Source: DATAEE01 sp036258175 (GTDB lineage Bacteria > Acidobacteriota > Vicinamibacteria > Vicinamibacterales > 2-12-FULL-66-21). From it: 64,000 nt of DNA. This document shows positions 1-8,335 of the stretch, one piece after another. Location: contig DATAEE010000314.1 of the NCBI GenBank assembly GCA_036258175.1, forward strand, positions 1-64,000, given 5' to 3'. The notes beneath the pieces were generated by a model. That model saw only the letters and a program-made list of their open reading frames with translations, did not search any database and was not told the origin of the DNA. The first letter of the stretch is position 1, and the number at the start of each line of letters is the position of its first letter. The position numbers and the translations under genes were made by a program.

Positions 1-461
1 CCATCGCGAGGCAGGAGGTCCCACCGGGCGGGCAGGAACGATCCGGGCTCGACGCGTCCCCCCTCGTAGATGCGGCGGGGGGTCTCTCGAGCGCAATCTG
101 CCAGCACCTCCGCCCAGACGACTTCGCCGTCCCCCTTGACGACCGCATGGGCTCCGCCACGCTCGTGGGCTTCCTCCGGATAGAGCGTCGCGTGGATACC
201 GCCGAACACCACGCGCGCGCCGGCGCGGCGGGCCGCGGTCCCGACCTCGTATCCCCGCAGCGCGTTTCCCGTGTGAATGCCGATGCCGACGACATCCCCC
301 GGCCTGATGGTGCCGACGTCGAGCGAGTCGAGCGTTTCGTCGGTGAGGATCGGATCACCGAACGAAGACGGCGTCGCGGCGGCCAACACGTACAGCCAGC
401 GCGGCGTGATCACGCCGACGCCGAACGACACATGACTTGGATTGACGAGGTGCACTCTCAT
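1..461 (-). CDS. B12-binding radical SAM protein, N-terminal part (cut by window edge)
   Basis: Only the first 153 residues are inside the window; the gene runs off base 1. Translating the minus strand from the ATG at 461 gives a protein beginning MRVHLVNPS that aligns without gaps with the protein at 16945-18474: about 100 of 153 positions are identical by hand alignment. In the complete paralogue this region is a Rossmann-like cobalamin-binding domain and the radical SAM CxxxCxxC motif follows later, so here the catalytic domain lies outside the window. It is the last gene of a leftward run of short ORFs (906-1232, 642-830, 478-618), starting 16 bases after the stop of the 46-residue ORF. 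Family assignment rests on the paralogue; the substrate is unknown. Confidence 0.85.
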   Translation of the reverse strand, partial: MRVHLVNPSHVSFGVGVITPRWLYVLAAATPSSFGDPILTDETLDSLDVGTIRPGDVVGIGIHTGNALRGYEVGTAARRAGARVVFGGIHATLYPEEAHERGGAHAVVKGDGEVVWAEVLADCARETPRRIYEGGRVEPGSFLPARWDLLPRD

Positions 462-477
462 AATCGGAGCCCGGCGA

Positions 478-618
478 TCAAAGCCTCGCAACGATCTCGA
501 GCATCAGCCTTACGACCAGCACGATCGGTAACCCGATTAGAAAAACCCCTACCGGGAACAAGAGGGCGATGCCGACGACGGCGGCGGCGGTTGCCAGGGC
601 ATCCAGGACAGTCCTCAT
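478..618 (-). CDS. 46-residue single-pass membrane protein
   Basis: A short ORF from ATG 618 to TGA 478. About 34 of the 46 residues are hydrophobic (AAAVVGIALLFPVGVFLIGL is typical), giving one or two membrane helices, with a basic start (MRT) and a charged amphipathic end (RLMLEIVARL). It sits between a 62-residue ORF and the radical SAM gene on the same strand with gaps of about 20 bases, which supports it as a real operon member. A longer reading of this frame to 993 would run through the neighbouring ORF and looks non-coding. No family recognised. Confidence 0.5.
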   Translation of the reverse strand: MRTVLDALATAAAVVGIALLFPVGVFLIGLPIVLVVRLMLEIVARL

Positions 619-641
619 CGTTGGAGGGCGGCGCTTGCCTG

Positions 642-830
642 CTACCGGATCACCCACTCGACGAAGGTCGGTGACAACTCGTTTCGGACAATCATGACGC
701 GTTGGACTCGCTCGTCCCGCAGAAGCATAGCAACTGCGGCGCGTGCCGCGTCGATGTCGGGATACCGCGCCCACGCCGCTGGGAGCTGGCAGGCTGTTCC
801 TCGCCTGACCGTGGTGATCAGTCTGAACAT
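642..830 (-). CDS. 62-residue hypothetical protein
   Basis: The protein starts MFRLITTVRRG and ends SPTFVEWVIR. I place the start at ATG 830, which has AGGA four to five bases upstream, rather than the further upstream ATG at 887 whose extra residues look random. The middle (AARAAVAMLLRDERVQRVMIVRN) reads like an alpha/beta fragment with a strand following a helix. It belongs to the leftward cluster ending in the truncated radical SAM gene. No named family recognised. Confidence 0.5.
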   Translation of the reverse strand: MFRLITTVRRGTACQLPAAWARYPDIDAARAAVAMLLRDERVQRVMIVRNELSPTFVEWVIR

Positions 831-905
831 GGTCCTGCCGGCCAGTGTGAATGGGGGGGCGCCTCGTGTCTGTGCCGTTTTGCACACATTCAGGTGCGGC
901 GACGA

Positions 906-1232
906 TCAGACTTGGAAGCCGACGCGTCGAAGCGCGGGGAGCAGTTCGTTCTGGATGACGGAAAGAACTCGCGCTCTGGACGACGAACCGCACAGAAACC
1001 GCCTCATCGCTCCCTGGGCACTGGCCGAATGCAGCATTCTCACGCTGCCGAGCAGGCGCTCGACGGGTGGCTCGATTGCAGAGCGAGTTGTAAACGCGCT
1101 GTGAAGCTCGTCCAGCGATCGGCGGACGTGGTTTTCTGCGTCGCCTACAGGGAGCTGGCCGACGGACGCGACGACCGAGTGGATCGCCGCTTCGATCGGA
1201 GCGAAATCCGCGGGGTCCGATACGTTACGCAT
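906..1232 (-). CDS. 108-residue hypothetical protein
   Basis: A mostly helical, soluble-looking protein with no signal peptide or membrane segment; it has a mid-protein LLGSVRMLHSASAQGAMRRF stretch and ends LLPALRRVGFQV. ATG 1232 is preceded by GGAG at about ten bases. It is the first gene of the leftward cluster 1232-1 (three short ORFs then a B12 radical SAM protein). No family recognised, and coding status rests on composition, ribosome-binding site and position. The 199 bases between it and actP (1233-1431) show no clear feature. Confidence 0.5.
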   Translation of the reverse strand: MRNVSDPADFAPIEAAIHSVVASVGQLPVGDAENHVRRSLDELHSAFTTRSAIEPPVERLLGSVRMLHSASAQGAMRRFLCGSSSRARVLSVIQNELLPALRRVGFQV

Positions 1233-1431
1233 GTGTCTCTCACTCCGATCGGGCGAAGACTCTCGCGTGAAAGCCGTTTGTGACGGCTAGCTATGGTCAA
1301 CAGTCTACGCGGGAACAACAAAGTCGCGCGGGGCCGCCGGCGGGATACCGTTTGGTCGCTGGTAACGAGTGTCCACTATACACCGCCAACGGGACTGGCG
1401 GGGCTTTTCTTTCGTCGGGTACGGCCGGCGA

Positions 1432-2940
1432 TCAGGCGCCGAAGTGCACACGGCGTTCGACTTCGACGAACCTTGCTTCAGCTTCCCGATCCGGCCACAG
1501 GAGCGAAGCCCCGATCCCCGTCAGCACGGCGAGTGGCATGCTGATGAGACCGGGATTCCTCAGCGGAAACGGTGCCGTCGCATGGTGCAGCACATCGATC
1601 TGGATCGTGGGTGAGAGATAGATCAGCACGAGGCTCGTGACCGTCCCCGCCACCATGCTGGCGCAGGCCCCGCGCGTCGTCAGACGCCTCCAGAAGACTG
1701 ACAGCACGAGCGCGGGAAAGTTTGCGCTGGCGGCGATCGCAAACGCGAGTCCCACCATGTAAGCCACGTTCTGCCCCTTGAACGCGATGCCGAGCGCGAT
1801 GGAGAGCAGTCCGAGCAGCACGGTAGCGACGCGCGCGACGCGAAGCTGCTCGCGTTCGGCCGCGTGGCCCGCGCGGACCACGTGGACCCAGAGATCGTGC
1901 GAGAGGGCTGCGGCGCCGGCGAGCGTCAGCCCCGCGACGACGGCCAGGATTGTGGCGAAGGCGACCGCGGCGATGAACCCCAGGAAGGCGGTCCCGCCCA
2001 CCGCTTCAGCGAGGAGCGGCGCCGCCATGTTGCCGCCGGCGTCCACCGCGCGAATCGCCGACTGTCCGACAAGCACCATCGCGCCGAACCCGAGAATGAA
2101 CGTGAGCAGATAGAAGAAACCGATGCAACCGGTGGCCCAGGACACCGACGTTCGCGCCGTTCGTGCGTCAGGGACCGTGTAGAAGCGCATCAGGATGTGC
2201 GGAAGTCCGGCGGTTCCGAACATCAACGCAAGCCCGAGCGAGAGCGCGTCCAGCGGATCGGTCACCAGCCTGCCTGGGCCGAGCACGGACAGACCGTAGC
2301 CGGTCGTCGCTGCTTCGAACAGGGCGAGCGGGTTGAACGAAAAGCGGGCCAGCACCAGGAGCGCGAGCAGGAACGCCCCGCCCATCAACAGGACCGCCTT
2401 GACGATCTGCACCCAGGTCGTGGCGATCATTCCGCCGAAGAGCACATAGGCGAGCATGACCGCGCCGACGATGACGACCGCGGCTTCGTACGGCAGGCCG
2501 AACAGCAGCCGGATCAGATTGCCCGCGCCGACCATTTGCGCGATCAAATAGAACGCGACGACGGCGAGCGATGCGATCGCGGCCGCGATTCGGACCGGCA
2601 CCTGCCGCAGGCGGAAGGCGACAACGTCTGCGAACGTGAACCGTCCGAGGTTGCGGAGCGGTTCCGCGATCAGAAACATGACGATCGGCCAGCCGACGAG
2701 GAAGCCAATGGAGTAGATGAGGCCGTCGAAGCCGGAGAGCGCGACCAGCCCGGCGATGCCGAGAAAACTGGCCGCGCTCATGTAGTCGCCGGCGAGCGCG
2801 AGGCCGTTCTGAAACCCGCTGACGCTCCGGCCAGCCGCGTAGAAGTGTTCGGTGCTGCTCGTCCGCCGCGCCGCCCACCATGTGATGCCCAGCGTGAGGA
2901 CGATGAATGCGAAGAAGAAGCTGACGGCGACCAGGTTCAT
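1432..2940 (-). CDS. actP: Cation/acetate symporter ActP (solute:sodium symporter family)
   Basis: 502 residues with about 13 hydrophobic segments, matching the sodium:solute symporter family. The N-terminus has the ActP-like pattern of a helix, then RTSSTEHFYAAGRSVSGFQNG, then GDYMSAASFLGI, the conserved acetate permease region around TM2. The protein would import acetate or other short monocarboxylates with a cation across the inner membrane. It overlaps the upstream DUF485 gene by four bases (ATGA), the standard yjcH-actP arrangement, which makes ActP more likely than a proline or pantothenate symporter. Length is slightly below E. coli ActP (about 549). Confidence 0.9.
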   Translation of the reverse strand: MNLVAVSFFFAFIVLTLGITWWAARRTSSTEHFYAAGRSVSGFQNGLALAGDYMSAASFLGIAGLVALSGFDGLIYSIGFLVGWPIVMFLIAEPLRNLGRFTFADVVAFRLRQVPVRIAAAIASLAVVAFYLIAQMVGAGNLIRLLFGLPYEAAVVIVGAVMLAYVLFGGMIATTWVQIVKAVLLMGGAFLLALLVLARFSFNPLALFEAATTGYGLSVLGPGRLVTDPLDALSLGLALMFGTAGLPHILMRFYTVPDARTARTSVSWATGCIGFFYLLTFILGFGAMVLVGQSAIRAVDAGGNMAAPLLAEAVGGTAFLGFIAAVAFATILAVVAGLTLAGAAALSHDLWVHVVRAGHAAEREQLRVARVATVLLGLLSIALGIAFKGQNVAYMVGLAFAIAASANFPALVLSVFWRRLTTRGACASMVAGTVTSLVLIYLSPTIQIDVLHHATAPFPLRNPGLISMPLAVLTGIGASLLWPDREAEARFVEVERRVHFGA

Positions 2941-3212
2941 CGGGCTCTGAGCCGGTCGATCGCCGCGTCATAGTGGCGGTTCGCCCATCGGACGTAAATC
3001 CAGATCAGCACCCACGACGAAACGATCACGAACGAGCCCAGAGCGATGCCCACGCTCAGCCCCGGCACGATCAGACGGGCGAGCAACGGTTTTCCGTACG
3101 CGACGAGCAGAATGAAACCGAAGTAGATCGCCATCGCGACGGCGGTCAGCGACAGCGCCATCCGCCATCGCGCGGCGTCGAGCGCGGCAAGCTCGCGTGT
3201 GAGAGGTTCCAT
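2937..3212 (-). CDS. yjcH: DUF485 small membrane protein, ActP partner
   Basis: 91 residues with two membrane helices (MALSLTAVAMAIYFGFILLV and the VGIALGSFVIVSSWVLIWIY region) and a C-terminal YVRWANRHYDAAIDRL, the characteristic end of the DUF485 family. These proteins are encoded directly before actP and are thought to be accessory to it; no biochemical role is proven. ATG at 3212; the stop overlaps the actP start. Translation coupling between the two genes is expected from the overlap. Confidence 0.88.
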   Translation of the reverse strand: MEPLTRELAALDAARWRMALSLTAVAMAIYFGFILLVAYGKPLLARLIVPGLSVGIALGSFVIVSSWVLIWIYVRWANRHYDAAIDRLRAR

Positions 3213-3655
3213 CCCGGGACCTGAGCGCCGCTCATTTTACGTCGTGTTGACGACAGCGAACGAGTCGGGTTCCGGGATAGCTGTAGGTGTGTAGTCCAGT
3301 GAGACGGCCGAGGCGTACGGAAATCACACGCCGCGTGTCGTGTCTTACGCCGGGAGCTTGAAGCTCGGCGAACGAAGTCGTTTCCACCAGACGAAAGCGA
3401 AGGAGGCAAGGCCGAGCCAGAGGCGATGACGGATCCACCAGGGTTGTCGCGAATCGGCAGCTCTTCGTCCGCCGCGGGGCCGTGCGCGCCGGTCATTCGA
3501 GGCGTAAACGCGTCGTTCGAGAGGTTCGGTCTCAGCCATTTGGCGGTGTCGGTAGTGCAACCGCGGTGCCCGGTTTGTCCGGCCGGCCCCTCCGTTCGGC
3601 CGGTTCGCCCCATTCGACTCGACCCAAGGGGTGTCGCGAATGGACGCTCGTACGC
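3213..3655. other. 443-base gap between yjcH and the doxX-like gene
   Basis: No confident gene. It must hold the leftward promoter of yjcH-actP and the rightward promoter of the DoxX gene, but I could not identify clear hexamers. The only candidate gene is the short leftward ORF 3345-3539, listed separately at low confidence. A small CGTCGT-GTTG-ACGACA hairpin lies near 3240-3256. Confidence 0.4.
3345..3539 (-). CDS. Doubtful 64-residue ORF with one membrane helix
   Basis: From ATG 3539 the frame gives a very basic N-terminal half (RRARPRGGRRAADSRQ) followed by one hydrophobic stretch (RLWLGLASFAFVWWKRL). No ribosome-binding site is visible upstream. It could be a small basic membrane protein or a chance ORF in GC-rich spacer; I favour neither strongly. 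Confidence 0.25.
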   Translation of the reverse strand: MAETEPLERRVYASNDRRARPRGGRRAADSRQPWWIRHRLWLGLASFAFVWWKRLRSPSFKLPA

Positions 3656-4051
3656 ATGATACACGTGAAACGGATCGTGCTCTGGTTGTTTCAGATATTC
3701 CTCGCGGCGGCGATGACCGGCAGCGGCATGGAGAAGTTCACGTCTCCGGCGTGGGAACGCATGTTCCGGAGATTTGGCTATCCAGACCACTTCTATCTCG
3801 TCGTCGGCGCCGTGGAGGTCATCGCGGGCCTCGCGCTGCTGGTGCCGCGCACCGCGAGTGCGGGCGCCGTCGTTCTCGTTCCGGTGATGATTGCGGCGGC
3901 AATTACCCAGATCACACGCGGCGGTCGGAACGGTGTGGGCGAGATCGTGTTCGCGGTGGTGCTGACCGTGATCGCCTGGGCGCGCTGGCCCGGGATCCTG
4001 GCAGCGCTTCTACCGCGCCGGCGCGCCGCTGGTCTTCGCACGACCGTGTGA
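3656..4051 (+). CDS. DoxX family membrane protein
   Basis: 131 residues with four predicted membrane helices: residues about 5-22, a GSGMEKFTSP loop, helices around 47-64 and 69-88, and 95-115. The loop motif GxxKF after helix 1 and the small four-helix size fit the DoxX/DoxD-like family (inner membrane proteins linked to redox or quinone chemistry, substrate usually unknown). Start chosen at ATG 3656 because upstream in-frame codons translate as Arg/Pro-rich spacer. It lies 15 bases upstream of a histidine kinase gene on the same strand and may be co-transcribed. Confidence 0.75.
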   Translation: MIHVKRIVLWLFQIFLAAAMTGSGMEKFTSPAWERMFRRFGYPDHFYLVVGAVEVIAGLALLVPRTASAGAVVLVPVMIAAAITQITRGGRNGVGEIVFAVVLTVIAWARWPGILAALLPRRRAAGLRTTV

Positions 4052-4066
4052 TAGAACGTCGCGGAC

Positions 4067-5164
4067 ATGGAGCGTCCGGTTCGAGGCGCGCCTCGAGGCC
4101 GCTGGGTCCTCTGGCTGCTCGTCTGGGCAGGTTGGACGGCTCTCGCGATCTTCTTCGCTACCGCGAGCTCGCTCACGTTCATCGCGTCGTACCAACCCCC
4201 GCGCTGGGACCAGACGCTGACGCTGGCCTTCGCCGAGTGGTATGTGTGGGCCGCGCTGACCCCGCTGGTCGTCTGGCTGGCCGGGCGCTTTCCCTTCGGC
4301 GCGCGCACGTGGCTCCGAAGCGCACTCGTCCACGCCCCCGCGGGCTTCGTCATTGCGGTTCTGAAAGTCACGCTGACGCGGATCATTCGCGCTGCCGCTC
4401 TCGGGGAGAAGGGCGATTACATCGAAATCAGCAGTCTGGCTACCCACTACGTCATCTACTGCTCGATCGTGGCTGCCGCTCACGGCGTCGCGTACTATCG
4501 CGCGGGGCGTGAGCGCGAGATCCACGCATCGCAGCTCGAAGCACGGCTCGCCGACACGCGGCTTCAGTTGCTCAAGATGCAGCTTCACCCGCATTTCCTG
4601 TTCAACACGCTGAACGCGATCGCCGAGCTCGTGCACGAGGATCCCGATGCAGCCGACCGGATGATCGCCGGCCTGAGCGACCTCCTTCGCGCCACGCTCG
4701 ACGCGGGCGCCGTAGACGAAGTCGACCTCCAGACGGAGCTGACGCTGCTCGCGCGATATCTGGAGATTCAGCAGGCCCGTTTTGGTGACCGGCTGCAGGT
4801 ACGGATTGATGCCGGCCAGGCGGAGAAGGGCGCCCTCGTGCCATTTCTGGTCCTGCAGCCACTCGTCGAGAACGCGATCCGTCACGGACTCGCGGCGCGC
4901 AAAAATGCCGGACGTATCGAGATCCGCGCCAAGCGGCGCGGCCAATCGCTCGTCATCGACATTGAAGACGATGGGGCCGGGGTCGAAGACGCAGAGCACG
5001 TGCGCAACGGCCTTGGTCTGGGAAACACGCGAGCGCGGCTCTCGGCGCTGTACGGCGCCGCCCAGAACCTCGACGTGACAGGAGGGCCGGGTCTTGGAAC
5101 GCTCGTTCGGTTGACTATCCCTTGGCACGTCGAGACCGCGCCGCGCGCACCGGAGGCGTCGTGA
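4067..5164 (+). CDS. LytS/YehU-type sensor histidine kinase
   Basis: 365 residues. The N-terminal half holds four hydrophobic segments (about 13-40, 54-72, 84-105, 124-144), then a short coiled region and the His_kinase domain with LHPHFLFNTLN, where His176 is the expected phosphoacceptor, and a HATPase domain with the N-box (PLVENAIRHGL) and G-box (DDGAGV, GLGLGNTRARL). This is the small-family kinase that pairs with LytTR regulators. Its stop codon overlaps the start of the regulator gene by four bases (GTGA), so the pair is one unit. No periplasmic sensory domain of size is visible, so the signal is probably sensed in or at the membrane. Confidence 0.92.
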   Translation: MERPVRGAPRGRWVLWLLVWAGWTALAIFFATASSLTFIASYQPPRWDQTLTLAFAEWYVWAALTPLVVWLAGRFPFGARTWLRSALVHAPAGFVIAVLKVTLTRIIRAAALGEKGDYIEISSLATHYVIYCSIVAAAHGVAYYRAGREREIHASQLEARLADTRLQLLKMQLHPHFLFNTLNAIAELVHEDPDAADRMIAGLSDLLRATLDAGAVDEVDLQTELTLLARYLEIQQARFGDRLQVRIDAGQAEKGALVPFLVLQPLVENAIRHGLAARKNAGRIEIRAKRRGQSLVIDIEDDGAGVEDAEHVRNGLGLGNTRARLSALYGAAQNLDVTGGPGLGTLVRLTIPWHVETAPRAPEAS

Positions 5165-5922
5165 ATCTGCGCGTGGCGATCGTGGACGATGAGCCGGTCG
5201 CGCGGCGTCGGATTCGTCGGCTGCTGCGCCCAGAGCGTGGCGTCACCATCGTGGCAGAGTGCGGCGATGGCGCCGCCGCAGTCCAGGCGGTGCGGTCACT
5301 TGCACCCGACTTGATCTTTCTCGACGTGCAGATGCCCGAGCTCGATGGCTTCGAGGTTCTGCGCGCGCTCGCGCCGGGACCGCTGCCGGCTGTGATCTTC
5401 GTCACGGCTTACGACCGTTACGCAATCGCCGCGTTCGAGGTGCACGCCCTTGACTACCTGCTCAAGCCCGTTTCGGCGGATCGCTGCGCGCAGGCGGTTG
5501 CGCGCGCCCGCGCCGCGCTGGCGGAGCGCCGCGCGCCGGCCGATTCACGGCTGCTGACGATGCTCAGCGAGGCCGTGGGCCGCCGATGGCTGACGCGATT
5601 GCCGGTTCGGGCAGGGGGAAGAGTCGTCATCGTCGATCTGTCAGACGTCGACTGGATCCAGGCTGCCGACAACTACGTGACGCTGCACGCCGGTCGTCAC
5701 GAATATGTGCTCCGCGAGACGCTCGCCCGGCTGGAGAAGGAGCTCGATCCCGATCGGTTCGTGCGGATCCATCGATCGGCGATCGTCCAGGTCGATCGGA
5801 TTCGCGAGCTAAGACCCGCGTTCCACGGTGATTTCGTCGTCGTTTTGCGGGACGGTGTCGAGCTGACGCTCAGCCGCGGCTACCGCGCGAGGGTCGAACA
5901 GATCATGGGCAGAGCGTTGTGA
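5161..5922 (+). CDS. LytTR-family response regulator
   Basis: 253 residues from GTG 5161, which overlaps the kinase stop. Receiver domain at 1-120 with acidic pair Asp9-Asp10, phosphoacceptor Asp55 (FLDVQMPE) and the conserved Lys in LLKPVSADR. The LytTR DNA-binding domain at about 150-250 includes DVDWIQAADNYVTLHAG and RFVRIHRSAIVQVDRI, the family's most conserved stretches. The ATG at 5122 would add 13 residues translated from kinase sequence and is rejected. Such regulators bind direct repeats upstream of target genes; none is obvious here. Confidence 0.93.
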   Translation: MNLRVAIVDDEPVARRRIRRLLRPERGVTIVAECGDGAAAVQAVRSLAPDLIFLDVQMPELDGFEVLRALAPGPLPAVIFVTAYDRYAIAAFEVHALDYLLKPVSADRCAQAVARARAALAERRAPADSRLLTMLSEAVGRRWLTRLPVRAGGRVVIVDLSDVDWIQAADNYVTLHAGRHEYVLRETLARLEKELDPDRFVRIHRSAIVQVDRIRELRPAFHGDFVVVLRDGVELTLSRGYRARVEQIMGRAL

Positions 5923-5925
5923 GCG

Positions 5926-6876
5926 TTAGGATCCGCGGGGCACGACTTCGACGGTCATCCGCTCGGTCCCTCGGAGGAGGACGATCGGAATAGGGAGATC
6001 AATCCGTTCCTCAGTCAACAACCGGTGGAGGTCGTCCACGGCGCGCACAACCTGGCCACCGAGGTCGAGGATGATGTCGCCGTCCCGCAATCCGGCCCCC
6101 GCCGCAGCGCCGTCAGGCTCGACGTGCACGATGAGCACGCCCGTGTCCGACGCGAGCCGGTAGAACCGGACCAGGCGGCGGGGGAGCGGCACGTCCTGAG
6201 CGGCAAGGCCTAGACGCGCCCGCCGGACCTGGCCCGAGCGGAGCAGCGACGGCAGGATCAGCCGCGCGGTGTTGATCGGGACGGCGAAGCTGATCCCGTG
6301 GCCGCCGGGAACGATGGCAGTGGGGATCCCGACCACCTGCGCCGCCGTCGTCACAAGCGCTCCGCCGGAATTGCCCGGGTTGAGCGCAGCGTCGGTCTGG
6401 ATCACGTTCTCGATCAGGCGGCCCGATCGCGCCCGCATCGTCCGGCCGATCGCGCTGACGACACCCGCCGTCACGGTCTGCTGGAACCCGAGCGGATTGC
6501 CGATCGCGATCACGATCTGGCCTTGATGGAGCGCACGCGAGTCGCCCAGCGGCGCGGCCACGAGCTCCGACGCGCTGATCCTGATGACAGCCAGGTCGGT
6601 GTCCGGATCGTCGCCAACCAGGTCGGCCGCAAACGTCCGCCCATCCGCGGCGCCGACGGAAATCTGCGCCGCGCGACTGACGACGTGGCTGTTGGTGAGG
6701 ATGAGGCCGTCAGGCGTGAAGATGACCCCGGAGCCGGTGCCGCTGCCTGGGGCGCGGCCCCGCCGCGCCTGGGTCACCTCGACCTGGACGACAGACGAAC
6801 CCATCCGTTCAACTGCGGACACGACTGCCTGTGAGTACGCGTCGAGGAGACTCAGATCCCTGTTGATGTCGAGCAC
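5926..6876 (-). CDS. HtrA/DegP-like serine protease with PDZ domain, no signal peptide
   Basis: 316 residues. The trypsin-like domain shows a complete triad: His64 (TNSHVV), Asp94 (DPDTDLAV) and Ser170 (NPGNSGG). A single PDZ domain follows at about 215-310 (LIVHVEPDGAAAGAGLRDGD). Unlike the DegP-like gene at 29645-30817 there is no N-terminal signal or membrane segment; the protein begins MLDINRDLSLLDAYSQAV, so it may be cytoplasmic or the export signal is missing. Convergent with the LytTR regulator (3 bases between stops). Substrate unknown. Confidence 0.9.
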   Translation of the reverse strand: MLDINRDLSLLDAYSQAVVSAVERMGSSVVQVEVTQARRGRAPGSGTGSGVIFTPDGLILTNSHVVSRAAQISVGAADGRTFAADLVGDDPDTDLAVIRISASELVAAPLGDSRALHQGQIVIAIGNPLGFQQTVTAGVVSAIGRTMRARSGRLIENVIQTDAALNPGNSGGALVTTAAQVVGIPTAIVPGGHGISFAVPINTARLILPSLLRSGQVRRARLGLAAQDVPLPRRLVRFYRLASDTGVLIVHVEPDGAAAGAGLRDGDIILDLGGQVVRAVDDLHRLLTEERIDLPIPIVLLRGTERMTVEVVPRGS

Positions 6877-6922
6877 GAGCGTCTACAGATCTAGACGCCT
6901 GGATCGTGCGAGGAGATGCGCG

Positions 6923-6951
6923 GTGGGCCCGGCCGTGCGGGCCGGGCCCAC
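6923..6951 (-). terminator. Strong GC hairpin after phoX
   Basis: A perfect 12-bp inverted repeat, GTGGGCCCGGCC and its complement, around a 5-base loop (GTGCG). It lies 12 bases past the stop of the leftward phoX reading frame and upstream of the leftward protease start. No T-run follows, so it would be a hairpin without the classical U-tract, acting as a terminator or 3'-end stabiliser. Confidence 0.65.
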
Positions 6952-6962
6952 GACGTTGCGGG

Positions 6963-8241
6963 TTAGAGCGGTCCCTTGCCCCAGGGACCTTTGATGGCGA
7001 AGGTAATCCCGGGCGTCTGGATATTGACGAACAGCCACTTGCCGTCGGGGCTGTAGCAGGCGCCGGCCCACTCGGACTGCCGGTAGTCGCCCGGCGCGAT
7101 CTGCCCTTCGCCGACGACGCCGCCGTTCGTCGTGAGGAAGAATCCGGTCTTGTTTCCCCACCATGCACCTTCCAGCCGCGCGAACGCCGCACCGCCTTTA
7201 GCCGCGCCCTGCTCATAACAGGACTTCGTTGCCGCCATCGGATCGTCGATTCGAACCCAGGTCACGTCCCACATCGAACCGATCGGATGGGCCGCGGCGC
7301 CAGCCACGCGTAGATCGATGTTCGGACTGTTTTTCACGGCGAGCATGTAGAGCGCGCCGCCGCGCCACAGTTTTCCACGCGAGTTTGGCACGAACTTGTA
7401 GAAGCCGGACGGGCCGCCGTCCTCGGTCTCGTAGACGTACCCGGTGCGTGGATCGATCATGTTCGCTTCACGCGAGAAGCGGCCCATCGCCGTGAGCGGG
7501 TTTGGAATGCCCTTGATGGGCCCGACTTCGAAATTCCAGCCGTGGTTCGCGACGCCAGCGACTTCTTTCACACGTCACCCAAGTGCCCCACGGCGTCACG
7601 CCGCCGGCGCAGTTCCGGCGAGCGCCCGCGAGGCTCGACCAGGCTTTGTCCCATTTGTCTTCTCGCGGGTTGAAGATCAGATTCGTGGTGCCGCCCGCTC
7701 CGTCGCCGGCGTAGGTAATTGAAGGATCGTCGAGGTACGGGCTGCCGCCGTCCGGCTCGTGGTTCCGGACCAGGACTAGCCGCCCGGTGCGGCTACGGCG
7801 ATCGTCGCAGTCGCCGCGGAAATCGTGGCGGCCATCCGTGAATCCCTCATGGCGCCGATCCCGGTGCCGGTCGTCCTCGTCGGGATCGCACGACGGCAGC
7901 TCGTTGTCCTTCGGCTCACGTGCGAAGAATTCATCGACGACCGCCATCCCGTCGTGCAGGCTTGGACAACGGACTCCGTCTGACATGACGTCGCCGGTCC
8001 AGCTGTGAGACCAATAGCGGAAGCCGTCAGGCAGCTGCAACAGCGGCAGACCGGTCGTCTGATCGAGCTTCGGGCTGATGGGCCCGTACGGACTTTCGAT
8101 TGCCGGCGATCCATACGCGCGGCGGCCAACGAGTTCGCCGAGCGAGACCATCCACGGCGCGCCGGCGCCCATCGCCCCGCGTCGCATGAACGTCCGGCGG
8201 TCGGTACCGATCTCCGTGAGTGTACGTGTGTCTTCGGCCAT
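6963..8241 (-). pseudogene. phoX: PhoX-type alkaline phosphatase, interrupted by a frameshift near 7572
   Basis: Two overlapping leftward frames together give one PhoX (DUF839) protein. The first, from ATG 8241, has a Tat signal (DRRTFMRRGAMGAG), then LVLVRNHEPDG and TPWGTWVTCE. The homologous reading then continues in another frame as KEVAGVANHGWNFEV ... RFSREANMIDPRTGYVYETEDG ... SGFYKFVP to the stop at 6963. The switch falls at about 7570-7576, where one or two bases appear lost or gained relative to an intact gene. PhoX hydrolyses phosphate esters in the periplasm using calcium and iron. An Asp/Arg/His-rich low-complexity stretch lies at about residues 118-145. This may be a real inactivation or a sequencing/assembly error. 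Confidence 0.8.
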
Positions 8242-8335
8242 TCCACGGCTCCTTCCTGAGAGAACGACCGCGGAAGGATCGAGCGTGGATGTGAAGATGC
8301 ACCGACTGCGATATCAAGAGTCGGTAACAAACGGC

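Noticed and set aside
1864..2973. 369-residue rightward ORF over actP
   Set aside because: Antisense of a clear membrane transporter; charged low-complexity shadow sequence.
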